This document shows, piece by piece, positions 43,767 through 51,248 of a stretch of DNA of 64,000 nt. The stretch is from a virus: positions 1 through 64,000 of the IMG/VR virus record IMGVR_UViG_3300008448_000001; one strand, 5' to 3'. The notes under the pieces were generated by a model. It ran no database searches. It saw only the letters and a program-made list of their open reading frames with translations, and was not told where the DNA came from. Each line of letters opens with the position of its first letter. The stretch's first letter is position 1. Position numbers and translations under genes: made by a program.

Positions 43767-44105
43767 ATGATTCGAGCAGAAGCGTGGAGCGATTGTCAAC
43801 AATTTAGGATCGAATTCGATGCAACTTTGTGGGCAGAGCAAGCCAGTGACAAAGCCTTAATTGATTTAGGCCAATGTGAATGTCGTGGGGATTATCCTGC
43901 CGATGATGTCGTTATGTTCATGGCTGATCACGATGAAAAGGCCGCAAGTCTATTTGAATTTATTCAGATAGTACAAACTCAACCATACAACGGCGACACT
44001 AACGGCTTTGAATGTGCAGTTGATGAAGATGATCTTCGTAAATGGCTGCAAGAGCATAAACCTCATCTTGTGGAACAAGTGTTTTCCGGGCTGTATTACG
44101 AGTAA
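43767..44105 (+). CDS. Hypothetical protein of the AT-richer cassette
   Basis: 112 residues; ATG 43767 is 6 bases after GGAG (ATG 43755 lies on the site itself). Acidic alpha/beta protein with ADHDEKAASLFEFIQIVQ and a polar C-terminal helix. Codons are visibly more AT-rich (GAT, AAT, TTG) than in flanking genes, hinting at a different origin. Not recognised. Confidence 0.75.
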   Translation: MIRAEAWSDCQQFRIEFDATLWAEQASDKALIDLGQCECRGDYPADDVVMFMADHDEKAASLFEFIQIVQTQPYNGDTNGFECAVDEDDLRKWLQEHKPHLVEQVFSGLYYE

Positions 44106-44118
44106 CTGATACCAACAA
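44099..44118 (+). repeat. Gene-end repeat, copy 2
   Basis: Exact 20-base copy of 43706-43725, again spanning the Glu-stop end of the upstream gene (GAG TAA), 393 bp further on. Confidence 0.85.
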
Positions 44119-44145
44119 TAAGGGCATCACTCGTTGGAGATTTTT

Positions 44146-44439
44146 ATGAAATATGAACAAGTTTTGTTGGTTGATGGTGTTGTCGCTGTCGAAATGGAAA
44201 GAATCGTTCAGAATCCTGATTCAAGCGTCAAGGGCGACAGCGTTGAATTTGATGAAGAAGTTGTATTTGAAAATGGGACTCGTATGGCAATTCAGGTTTG
44301 TGCCGGCGGAAATCCCACCGCAGAACCTTGTTGGACGCAAGGTGTTTTGTTTGCACCTAATGGAACTGAATTAGGATGTACTGATGTAGGTGAGTCGTTT
44401 CTCGGCGAATATCATATTGCTGATGGCGATGATGAATAA
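44146..44439 (+). CDS. Hypothetical acidic protein of the cassette
   Basis: 97 residues; ATG 44146 is 6 bases after GGAG. Beta-rich, acidic (KGDSVEFDEEVVFENGT), paired Cys residues. Same AT-leaning codon use and TTGGAG leader style as its two neighbours. No family recognised. Confidence 0.72.
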   Translation: MKYEQVLLVDGVVAVEMERIVQNPDSSVKGDSVEFDEEVVFENGTRMAIQVCAGGNPTAEPCWTQGVLFAPNGTELGCTDVGESFLGEYHIADGDDE

Positions 44440-44463
44440 CATCCCCCTTTTTTATGGAGTTCT

Positions 44464-44793
44464 ATGCTGAAACCGTATGTAATTCAAAATCAAAACGGCA
44501 CTGAGTGTTGGTCAAATCATGATGGGTGGGTTGACATAACATCAGCCACCCGATTCAGTGAACAAGAAAGACTCACAGTAAATCTTCCAATGTATGGCAG
44601 ATGGACTACACTGTGGGAAGTCAACAGTATTCAATTTGCTCGATTCATTGCGGAGTGTGAGGCTTGTGGAGTTTTCACCGACGAAGCTCGTCTTGAGGAA
44701 GTAGCTGAATCAATGGATCTGGACATTGATGAGGTTTTTGAACTTGTCAGTCGGGCACAAGAAAGTTGGGACGATTACAAAGCAAGTATCTGA
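44464..44793 (+). CDS. Hypothetical protein of the cassette
   Basis: 109 residues; TATGGAG lies 4 bases before ATG. N-terminal part polar with Trp residues, C-terminal helical region VFTDEARLEEVAESMDLDIDEV that looks like a small helix-turn-helix-like bundle. Its stop TGA lies in the third copy of the gene-end repeat. Confidence 0.72.
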   Translation: MLKPYVIQNQNGTECWSNHDGWVDITSATRFSEQERLTVNLPMYGRWTTLWEVNSIQFARFIAECEACGVFTDEARLEEVAESMDLDIDEVFELVSRAQESWDDYKASI

Positions 44794-44802
44794 TACCAAC
44801 AA
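44790..44802 (+). repeat. Gene-end repeat, copy 3 (partial)
   Basis: CTGATACCAACAA, identical to the last 13 bases of copies 1 and 2; TGA within it is the stop codon of the preceding gene. Confidence 0.7.
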
Positions 44803-44961
44803 GTGAAGCATCACTTTTCGAATCTTGCTTTGTGCCGTTCAGGCATTGTGGATTGTGTGGGCGGCGGCGCCGTCATTGAAAGATGGACAGCTTACAGTAT
44901 CCCTGAACTCAAAGAACTATTTAAGCTAGCTAAAAAGCAGCAAGAAAGGTGTCAAGCATGA
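44803..44961 (+). CDS. Possible small protein (52 codons)
   Basis: An open frame from GTG 44803 to TGA 44959-44961 encodes a polar protein ending IPELKELFKLAKKQQERCQA. It fills the 165-bp gap before the next gene, and its stop overlaps that gene's ATG (ATGA), as expected for a coupled upstream gene. The start is uncertain: GTG 44803 has no Shine-Dalgarno and lies right behind a repeat, so it may be a fragment of a once longer gene. Confidence 0.45.
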   Translation: MKHHFSNLALCRSGIVDCVGGGAVIERWTAYSIPELKELFKLAKKQQERCQA

Positions 44962-45503
44962 AACAAGTACCTGTGGCAAAAAGAATGCGTAAAGCGCTTC
45001 AAGCCCTTTACGGGAAACGCGAAGACCTTGATACGATGGTCACGGACGCATTGGCGGACTTACGGCACCTGTGCGACGTACACTCTATTGACTTCTACAA
45101 TTGCGATCGGATCGCGTACTCTCATTACGTGGTGGAATTGAAAGACAAGGAGCGACTAAAGCAAAAAAATGCGGTGGAGTCGCATGAGCTTTCGTCCGCA
45201 GAGGCAAAACATAAATTGCACGAAAAAATCGAAGAACGATTGTCGTTTCATAGCGAGGCGAGCGGCGAGAACCCGGACGTGCTTTCCGCTTCTTGTTTGT
45301 ACGTCAGCCCGATAAGGGCAGACCTGCACATCTTCACAGTAGAGGAGTTTCGCGAGTCATGCAAAAACAAGTCTCTTATTGACGCGGACGGTTGGGGGCA
45401 CCCTGCCAAAGCCAACAAACAAGACCGGTCGATCCGGATCGTTCCATCGAAATTAGATCGAATTCCGAGCGATGCTACGCATATTGTCTGGTACAACCGC
45501 TAG
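44958..45503 (+). CDS. Hypothetical protein
   Basis: 181 residues from ATG 44958 (AAAGG 9 bases upstream). Basic helical N-terminus, His/Lys/Glu-rich middle and a mixed C-terminal part. No recognised motif. Codon use returns to the genome's general pattern. Confidence 0.72.
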   Translation: MKQVPVAKRMRKALQALYGKREDLDTMVTDALADLRHLCDVHSIDFYNCDRIAYSHYVVELKDKERLKQKNAVESHELSSAEAKHKLHEKIEERLSFHSEASGENPDVLSASCLYVSPIRADLHIFTVEEFRESCKNKSLIDADGWGHPAKANKQDRSIRIVPSKLDRIPSDATHIVWYNR

Positions 45504-45572
45504 CTTCGGTACCGTGCCGAACGTTGCAAGATTTTGAGTACGATCATTAGCTTTTTTTAAGGATATTTTGAC

Positions 45573-46130
45573 ATGACAACCTGGCCAAAAATTTGTTTAT
45601 ACGCTGCCGTTGAACACTGGCTCGCTTCGCCGACCGTAGGACGGCTCATCGAGCAAGCCCTGCAAAATGCGGGGGCGACCCCCTTGGAAATCCAGGAGAT
45701 TTCCGGGGACGACTTCGCCGATTGCGTTGAGAATTTCCAGTGCGATGTTTATTCGCATTTGAACGACTACGGCGGGGATGTCGAGTTCGTGCGTCATCCG
45801 CAAACACACGGAATCGGGGTCATCTACTACTACCCCATACCAGCGGACAAGCAGTTCGATCCCCAAATCGTCGTTAAGGCCGTTGACGAAGCACTGGAAT
45901 CGTCGCAACTCGCCGCCCTGCCTTTCTTCACGCAGCACGCTAAGCGGTTGCTGGCGGGGCTGCGAGAAGCCAAAGCCGCCAAGGTCGCTGACATCACTGA
46001 AACTAGCCTACGTTTGCTTCGAGAGGCCGTTCAACTGCTCCTAGACCTCAAAGCAGACCCAAGCGTCCGATTTCAGGGCCCGCACATCCTAAAGATCAGT
46101 GACTTCTTGGCGAAGGTCGTCAAGTCGTAA
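45573..46130 (+). CDS. Hypothetical protein
   Basis: 185 residues; AAGGA 9 bases before ATG. Helical N-terminus (VEHWLASPTVGRLIEQAL), a central aromatic strand pair (IGVIYYYPIP) and a long helical C-terminal bundle. Codon use is GC-richer than the cassette upstream. The 69-bp gap before it has a small TTCGG/CCGAA hairpin and a T7 run, possibly a weak terminator. Confidence 0.7.
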   Translation: MTTWPKICLYAAVEHWLASPTVGRLIEQALQNAGATPLEIQEISGDDFADCVENFQCDVYSHLNDYGGDVEFVRHPQTHGIGVIYYYPIPADKQFDPQIVVKAVDEALESSQLAALPFFTQHAKRLLAGLREAKAAKVADITETSLRLLREAVQLLLDLKADPSVRFQGPHILKISDFLAKVVKS

Positions 46131-46212
46131 CGTCGTAACGTACAACCACTAGCCGATGGAGACGGATCAGGCTTGGGATAAGTCAACATCAAAACCAAAC
46201 AAGAGGAATTAT

Positions 46213-46641
46213 ATGAAAACAACATTCTCAATCACTAGCGTAGATTCACACAGAATCAGCTTTTGTATTGGCGAGGATGCTGGTGGTTATTCTTGTGTTC
46301 GGGTTCCAGGAATCCAACCCGGTTATATTTCTACTGGTCGTTCTGTGCAACCCGGAACAGAAATTAAAGTCTGGTGCTTTGAATACGAGCCGATGCCGTG
46401 GTATGGAGTCGTCACCGATCAAGACTTAATCAATAAGATTGTAAAACAAGACAAAGACGATTGGATGCCAACATTGATTAAGTCAGCATTGCAAATTGCT
46501 GCCGAAGCAGACCAACTTTTGTACTTGGTTCAAAAGACGGTCGAAATAGCAGAAAAGGCCGCTTACCTCAAAGGTCGAACTGATCACGCGCAAGAAATCG
46601 TCAAGAGTTTGGGACTTGAACAATACCTAGTTCGATTCTAA
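46213..46641 (+). CDS. Hypothetical protein, AT-richer codon use
   Basis: 142 residues; ATG 46213 follows AAGAGGAATT, so the longer frame from 46156 is not needed. Beta-rich first half, then long helices (LIKSALQIAAEADQLLYLV). Codon use resembles the 43.8-44.8 kb cassette more than its direct neighbours, suggesting the same foreign origin. Function unknown. Confidence 0.68.
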   Translation: MKTTFSITSVDSHRISFCIGEDAGGYSCVRVPGIQPGYISTGRSVQPGTEIKVWCFEYEPMPWYGVVTDQDLINKIVKQDKDDWMPTLIKSALQIAAEADQLLYLVQKTVEIAEKAAYLKGRTDHAQEIVKSLGLEQYLVRF

Positions 46642-46770
46642 CACCCGCAAAATCGTTGATTTATTGGTCAAGGTGGTCAAGAAATAACGCGCAACCAGAT
46701 CTGACCCGTTGCCATCGGCAACTGGTCTCGCTTGGGTTTTCGGTTTAAGTTTTTTTTGGAGGTTTTGAAT

Positions 46771-47082
46771 ATGGCGGCTAACAGCAACGACGATTGTGGG
46801 GACGAAAATGAAGTGTGCATCGACTGCGGAAGCGAACACATTGAAGAGGGCACATGCGTAGATTGCCAGACCAAGGACTTTGCGGAAACACACGACGAGA
46901 CCCACGAAGAGGCCCGAAGGTTTGCGTTTGCGACTGATTCGGAGTTGGGATTCATTGAGGCGGCCACGTTCGAGGCGGCTTGCGCAGTCCTTAAGACCCT
47001 TCTTCCGGATGCCGCCGTAAACAACGGAGGCTGGGGTTGGGTTCGCAACGAGGACGGCGAACTGTTTGAGATTAACTGTTAG
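46771..47082 (+). CDS. Zinc-ribbon acidic protein
   Basis: 103 residues from ATG 46771 after TTTGGAGG. N-terminal VCIDCGSEHIEEGTCVDCQ provides two CxxC pairs typical of a zinc ribbon, followed by an acidic helical region and a GGWGWVRNEDGELFEI end. Possibly a transcription- or nucleic-acid-binding factor. Its leader (from about 46735) is partly duplicated at 47127-47175. Confidence 0.72.
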   Translation: MAANSNDDCGDENEVCIDCGSEHIEEGTCVDCQTKDFAETHDETHEEARRFAFATDSELGFIEAATFEAACAVLKTLLPDAAVNNGGWGWVRNEDGELFEINC

Positions 47083-47163
47083 GCTTCACCGTCTTTCGCC
47101 GGATAGGCTCTGGTTTTTTTGTGTAGGTTTTTCGGTTTCAGTTTTTACTTTGGAGGTTTGATT

Positions 47164-47226
47164 GTGGCGGCCATTTTGCGTGGCTTAGCTGCTTCAAACA
47201 GCTTTTTATTTGTGACTGATTTTTAA
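47164..47226 (+). CDS. Possible 20-codon remnant miniprotein
   Basis: GTG 47164 behind TTTGGAGGTTTGATT opens MAAILRGLAASNSFLFVTDF and stops at 47224. The leader and the first codons (M-A-A) closely match those of the zinc-ribbon gene at 46771, so this is probably the truncated 5' end of a duplicated gene. Confidence 0.3.
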   Translation: MAAILRGLAASNSFLFVTDF

Positions 47227-47240
47227 AGAAGGTGCATAAC

Positions 47241-47726
47241 ATGGTTGAGTGTGGAAGTATTGAGTCTCGCGGAACGAGACTTTTTCAAGCTTCGCAGACG
47301 ACAGCGGGTTTGGTCGGAATAGTGCTCAAAGTGCTTGACCTCCAGGACGAATTAAGCGCTACGCATAAAGACTTGTGCGAGGTGAATGACGAACTGCAGG
47401 CTGCCAAGGAAGCTTTGCAGGCTACCAAGGAAGCCTTGCAGGTCTCGCAAAGCGGGGCCAGCCCAGCGGCGACGATTTTTGAGTTTCCCGACGCAATCCG
47501 AATCTCGGAGTTTGCTACTGCGGACGGGTTCTTATCGAATCCGCCCGGCGAGGAGACTTGGATCGGCGCGCTCAGCCACAAAACTGAGCTGGACGTTCGG
47601 GCAATTCTCTCAGGATTGCCCACCGAGGTGGGCTTGCATAAGTTTCTAGCGGCCTACAAGAAGGGCGACAAACTGCTGCATGCTCTCATCAAGGTCTGGG
47701 TCGTTCCAGTTGCAGAGGAGAACTAG
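47241..47726 (+). CDS. Coiled-coil hypothetical protein
   Basis: 161 residues; AAAGAAGGTG before ATG 47241. Residues about 30-70 contain a heptad pattern with the imperfect repeat (E/Q)ALQATKEALQ. The C-terminal part is an alpha/beta module. No recognised family. The next gene starts immediately after the stop. Confidence 0.7.
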   Translation: MVECGSIESRGTRLFQASQTTAGLVGIVLKVLDLQDELSATHKDLCEVNDELQAAKEALQATKEALQVSQSGASPAATIFEFPDAIRISEFATADGFLSNPPGEETWIGALSHKTELDVRAILSGLPTEVGLHKFLAAYKKGDKLLHALIKVWVVPVAEEN

Positions 47727-47960
47727 ATGGCAACACCCCCAAACGTCAACAAGGTACGCCGCTACGAACAGTGGCGTACCGGACAACTTGACAGGCTTTA
47801 TAACAAGCCTTGCTGTTCTGCAAACGGTGACTACTTAGATGGTTGGTATAATCCAAGTCAGGTAGTTCCAGACTTTCTAACAGTCGGTGAAGCATTCACA
47901 TTGAAGCGTCATTTCGATTGTGCGTATGCTCGACAGTTAGAACAGTATGCCAAAGACTAG
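47727..47960 (+). CDS. Hypothetical small protein
   Basis: 77 residues; GAGGAG before ATG. Basic, with many Tyr/Trp/Arg (YEQWRTGQLDRLYNKPCC) and a C-terminal helix. Precedes the structured noncoding segment at 48.0 kb. Not recognised. Confidence 0.65.
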   Translation: MATPPNVNKVRRYEQWRTGQLDRLYNKPCCSANGDYLDGWYNPSQVVPDFLTVGEAFTLKRHFDCAYARQLEQYAKD

Positions 47961-47975
47961 CGAGACAAGGGCGAC

Positions 47976-48115
47976 CGGAATAGGGGCTTTGTAGCCGCTA
48001 TTCCGAGCAATGCAGACTGCCCGAAAACCGCATGAAGAAAGCCGTGCCCGAAGCGAAAGGGCTAGTGCGGAAGGTTATAAGACGGGTAGCTCCGGCAACA
48101 AATCCGGGCAGTCTG
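47976..48115 (+). ncRNA. Candidate structured RNA element
   Basis: Hairpin 1: CGGAATAG (47976-47983) pairs with CTATTCCG (47998-48005), with an inner GGCT/AGCC helix. A second domain is closed by a perfect 11-bp helix, CAGACTGCCCG (48013-48023) with CGGGCAGTCTG (48105-48115). Inside it are CCGCA/TGCGG (48028-48032/48066-48070) enclosing GCCC-GAAGCGAAA-GGGC (48046-48062), and a short CCGG/CCGG element. CGGGTAG at about 48083-48089 can compete for the first strand of the closing helix, giving two alternative folds. No open frame of note, no tRNA cloverleaf. No match to a class known to me; it could be a small RNA or a leader regulating the gene at 48.19 kb. Confidence 0.45.
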
Positions 48116-48119
48116 AATC

Positions 48120-48160
48120 GCTCTTTGCGTGATCACGCAAACGTAGAGCTGACAGTTTTT
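48120..48160 (+). terminator. Attenuator-like hairpin before the gene at 48.19 kb
   Basis: TTTGCGTGATCACGCAAA (48124-48141) is an 18-base perfect palindrome; GCTCT and AGAGC (48120-48124/48145-48149) extend the stem around a bulge. T5 follows at 48156-48160. It may end the upstream RNA or act as an attenuator with the structured element just before it. Confidence 0.5.
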
Positions 48161-48186
48161 AAGTAATACAAGCCAGAGGGCAAATG

Positions 48187-49059
48187 ATGACGAACACTAA
48201 TGAAAAGATAAAGCCAAAGCCGAAGTCAAAGGCAAAGCCGAAGCCGAAGAAAAAGCCGGAGAAGGGTTTAACGACTAAGGCTGAAAGAGATTTAGCGGAG
48301 AGCATTGGTTTTAAAGGCAGATACCTTTCTAAGTTGCTACAGGAAGCCGCAAAGTACTGTAAGTTTCAAGGCGGGCAATGCCTCCCGGATGCGGCCAGCT
48401 ACTTGCGTGAAATAGCAAGGCAGCACGCTGTGAAGGTAAAACAGCAGTGGGGAATGTCTGTTCGACAGTACAACCTGTTGCAAAAGAAAGCAAATTGGCT
48501 GCTCAGATCGTTTTCGACCGGTTATTCGATGGGGGAGCTGCGACGGCTTGTCGTCGACGGAAAGGACTTCTGCGTCGATGACAACCGGCGATACTATTCG
48601 AAATCTTACAGGTTCTCGGCAAAACACGGTGAAATCACTGTCCAGCTTACGCTGCAAGACTTGAAAAATATTAGGCGGATTGAAGGTGTCTGGACGGTTC
48701 GCCGCAAGGGGACAGCTGCAAGTTGGCTTGAGTCTCGCAGTTCACTCAGTAAATACCAGGTCACCATGGTCGACGGCCATTTGGTTGGCACATCGCACGG
48801 CAAAACCGTCGCAGAGTGTCACGGACTTGAAGCAGGAAAAGCTATTCGCAATGACACGGGAGAGGTCAAATTTCTCAACCGATTCATCGGGTTTGCAGAT
48901 CGAAGGCTCGCAGGGGCTTGCGAAATCGGCGTACGAGCCTTCTGTGATCGACACAATTTGAACATCGATTTCGGGTACCGGATCGATTTCTTATTGAGTC
49001 TTAACGACAACATTGCAGTACCTTACCTTGATCGCTTGGCGAAGAAGCTGCAGCGATAG
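48187..49059 (+). CDS. Hypothetical basic protein
   Basis: 290 residues from ATG 48187 (6 bases after GAGGG; ATG 48184 is too close). The first 40 residues are Lys/Pro repeats (KPKPKSKAKPKPKKKP), a likely nucleic-acid-binding or linker tail. The body is alpha/beta with repeated basic patches and a C-terminal helical region. Not recognised. Located behind the structured noncoding segment, so possibly controlled by it. Confidence 0.72.
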   Translation: MTNTNEKIKPKPKSKAKPKPKKKPEKGLTTKAERDLAESIGFKGRYLSKLLQEAAKYCKFQGGQCLPDAASYLREIARQHAVKVKQQWGMSVRQYNLLQKKANWLLRSFSTGYSMGELRRLVVDGKDFCVDDNRRYYSKSYRFSAKHGEITVQLTLQDLKNIRRIEGVWTVRRKGTAASWLESRSSLSKYQVTMVDGHLVGTSHGKTVAECHGLEAGKAIRNDTGEVKFLNRFIGFADRRLAGACEIGVRAFCDRHNLNIDFGYRIDFLLSLNDNIAVPYLDRLAKKLQR

Positions 49060-49097
49060 GTAGGTTTTTTGATGTAGTTTTCACCTTGGAGCATAAC

Positions 49098-49469
49098 ATG
49101 GCCTCATGTCCAATCATCAAGTTAGATGTCAAGCCGCGACAGCAGAAGATCGGAGAAACTCGCGAGCAATACCTCAAGCGAGCCCTTAGGTTCTGTCGCA
49201 CCGCGAGTGACAAGCTGTTTGCCACTGGCGAATACCGATATTGCCACGTGTCTTTCATGATTCGCGATACGTTGTTGGCCGTCGAATCGGCGTTTCCCGA
49301 CTTGGGTACGTTCGGTGTCGAAGGCTTCGAGGCCGGGCGGAACTCTCGCTCGCCCGCGGTATCGTATCTCAACACCGGCGACCCTTACGATAGCACCCTC
49401 CTGTACGTCAATGGTCGATATCGGGTCGGCTGTTGGGGTTCTTACGTCGAACGCGGAGACTACCCGTAG
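49098..49469 (+). CDS. Hypothetical protein
   Basis: 123 residues; CTTGGAGC before ATG 49098. Helical basic N-terminal half (EQYLKRALRFCRTASDKLF) and a Gly/Tyr-rich beta C-terminal half (SYLNTGDPYDSTLLYVNGRY). No family recognised. The leader ends with the same GCATAAC-ATG as the gene at 47241. Confidence 0.68.
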   Translation: MASCPIIKLDVKPRQQKIGETREQYLKRALRFCRTASDKLFATGEYRYCHVSFMIRDTLLAVESAFPDLGTFGVEGFEAGRNSRSPAVSYLNTGDPYDSTLLYVNGRYRVGCWGSYVERGDYP

Positions 49470-49494
49470 CCTTTTCCTTGGAGGTAAATTTACT

Positions 49495-49845
49495 TTGGCT
49501 AAATTCAAATTGCAGCACTTGTTGCCCGAACTGGTTGCGGACTTCCGGGTTGTGCTTAGCGCGTACTGTTTGCCCGAGGACATCTCCGAAGTTATTGCGG
49601 AGATGTCCATTGCACGAGCGTTTGAAATTTTGAACGTCGTAAGTCGCGACCACGCTTACGACGACAGCCACCCGGCTTTTGTTTCCGGACAGTGGCGAAG
49701 AGTCCTACCTTTTGACGGTCGAAAGTATTGTTTCTATTACGTTGACGACGCGACCGACGATCACGTTCGCACTTTGTTGAAACACGTCATTAAGGAGTTG
49801 CAAAACAAAAACGCGGCACCGGTTGCAAATACGGCAAGCGATTAG
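49495..49845 (+). CDS. Hypothetical protein with TTG start
   Basis: 116 residues from TTG 49495, 10 bases after TTGGAGG; the frame is open to 49315 but overlaps the previous gene. Helical N-terminal region and a central FDGRKYCFYYVDDATDDHV segment. Acidic. Function unknown. Confidence 0.63.
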   Translation: MAKFKLQHLLPELVADFRVVLSAYCLPEDISEVIAEMSIARAFEILNVVSRDHAYDDSHPAFVSGQWRRVLPFDGRKYCFYYVDDATDDHVRTLLKHVIKELQNKNAAPVANTASD

Positions 49846-49874
49846 TTTCAGGTTTTTACCCCGAAAGGAAAAGC

Positions 49875-50096
49875 ATGGGAAAATGCAAAAATTGTGTTTT
49901 TTGGGACGGGCAAGAGTGTGATTCGGTCGGTAGAGGGGACGAGGGTTTCGGGTGGCGTCAAAACCCCCTGATACAGTTTGAAATTGAAGCAACAGCCTCA
50001 GACGATACCAACCTGCAAACCAAATTGCTGACAGGCCCGGAGTTCGGTTGTGTCAGGTTTAAAGAAAAGGAAGGCAGCCGTGAAAAAGAAAACTAA
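49875..50096 (+). CDS. Small Cys-containing conserved protein
   Basis: 73 residues; GAAAGGAAAAGC before ATG. CKNCVFWDGQEC at the start and TGPEFGCVRF near the end match a small metal-binding phage family with C-x2-C-x-(F/Y)-W and T-G-P-x-F-G-C elements. Probably a zinc-stabilised miniprotein. Overlaps the next gene by 17 bp. Confidence 0.72.
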   Translation: MGKCKNCVFWDGQECDSVGRGDEGFGWRQNPLIQFEIEATASDDTNLQTKLLTGPEFGCVRFKEKEGSREKEN

Positions 50097-50478
50097 AGAG
50101 CCGGGGAGCGGTTCTCGGCTTTTGGTAAATATACTTGGCGAACAATCGCTGGATGAAATGAACCGAGAAGCCTTTATGCAACTATTGCAACAAAAGAAAG
50201 CTAAGAAGCTGCGATCCCCAAATGCGATAGGTGCAACGCGAATCAAGTTAGCGGAGATTGTCAGCAAGTGCCTTGGAGTTGAGTGCACGCCGAACGATCT
50301 TTATCCGGCTAAGGGTGCGTGGAGAACTGACGTGAGGTTAGATGTCTACCGCTGGGAGATTGTCGCCACAAAGGGCAATATCCCTTTTGTTGCTGGTTGC
50401 TGGGATACCATGACAGATTGCGTGAAGGCAGGTGCAGTGCATTGTGTCGACGGCGTTATTTACTTAGGGCGAGAGTAG
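50080..50478 (+). CDS. Hypothetical basic protein
   Basis: 132 residues from GTG 50080 (AAGGAAGG upstream). Lys-rich N-terminus (KKKTKEPGSGSRL), helical LDEMNREAFMQLLQQKKAKKL, then a domain with WRTDVRLDVYRWE. A DNA-binding role is possible from charge. Not recognised. Confidence 0.68.
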   Translation: MKKKTKEPGSGSRLLVNILGEQSLDEMNREAFMQLLQQKKAKKLRSPNAIGATRIKLAEIVSKCLGVECTPNDLYPAKGAWRTDVRLDVYRWEIVATKGNIPFVAGCWDTMTDCVKAGAVHCVDGVIYLGRE

Positions 50479-50539
50479 CCCTACAACCGCCTCTGCTGGG
50501 ATAGGCTCCGGCTCTTTCAAAGATCTAAAGGTTGAAACT

Positions 50540-50809
50540 ATGAAAAGCTACGTTCTAAAATTTGCTGGCAGTGGTGAAGTTTGTGAGGGCTATTTCGAAA
50601 ACGACAGCGAGGCGATTGCATTCGCCGAATCCGTCCTCGAATTTCGCGGACACGAGCCGAGCAAACTTGTTCGCGGCGGCTGGGATGCGGATGGACAAAA
50701 CGACGACGGCGCACAATGCTACCGTATGTTGTTTTGGGCCAACGAGGATGACGCCGAAAACGACGCAGGTGCGAAGTCTATTGCCCAACTTTGCAAGGTT
50801 GGACGGTAA
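50540..50809 (+). CDS. Hypothetical acidic protein
   Basis: 89 residues; AAAGGTTG before ATG. Starts with a beta strand (KSYVLKFAGSGE), then a helix and a Gly/Asp-rich end. The 61-bp gap before it includes GGGATAGGCTCCGG, a segment similar to GGATAGGCTCTGG at about 47100. Confidence 0.62.
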   Translation: MKSYVLKFAGSGEVCEGYFENDSEAIAFAESVLEFRGHEPSKLVRGGWDADGQNDDGAQCYRMLFWANEDDAENDAGAKSIAQLCKVGR

Positions 50810-50828
50810 GCATGGCAGAAAGGCAAGC

Positions 50829-51182
50829 ATGTTAAATGTAGGCATTAAATGGCTTGCGACATTGCCGCAAGGCGGTCGCGAGTTAGTTCACGCAGACACG
50901 CCAGGCGAAGCGAGACGCGTCTTCAACGAAAAATACGGCAAATTGCCTTCCACGTTACGGCTCTTTTCAGGCTTTCCTCGCCTTTACGCGTTTGATCTGA
51001 TTTTCGGCGAAACGGTTTTTCGGCGTGATTTGTTTCCAGCGATTGACTCGAACGCGTGGGTCTTGATTGAGAGTCGGCACCGTTTGGAGGAGTATCTTTG
51101 CACCACTCCAGAGGTTGCCGTGTTTGTTCCACCGTTCCGCGCGACACCGGCAAGTCCGGGGCAGTGGCGAATGGAAGGCTGA
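50829..51182 (+). CDS. Hypothetical protein
   Basis: 117 residues from ATG 50829 (AAAGGC upstream). Alpha/beta with HADTPGEARRVFNEKYGKLP, suggesting a small domain related in style to other accessory-region proteins. No family recognised. Confidence 0.65.
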   Translation: MLNVGIKWLATLPQGGRELVHADTPGEARRVFNEKYGKLPSTLRLFSGFPRLYAFDLIFGETVFRRDLFPAIDSNAWVLIESRHRLEEYLCTTPEVAVFVPPFRATPASPGQWRMEG

Positions 51183-51248
51183 ACAAAAGAAGACCGTTTA
51201 ATCGGCTACTTCGTAGACTTTATTTTCACACTTAACAGGAAAGTTTTA

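Noticed and set aside
47961-48183. tRNA or tmRNA in the structured segment
   Set aside because: No T-arm consensus, no CCA-ready acceptor with cloverleaf spacing, and the closing helix is 11 bp with a 100-base interior.
47976-49059. Retron-like system (structured RNA plus downstream gene)
   Set aside because: The inverted repeats would fit an msr/msd, but the downstream protein has no reverse-transcriptase motifs such as YADD.
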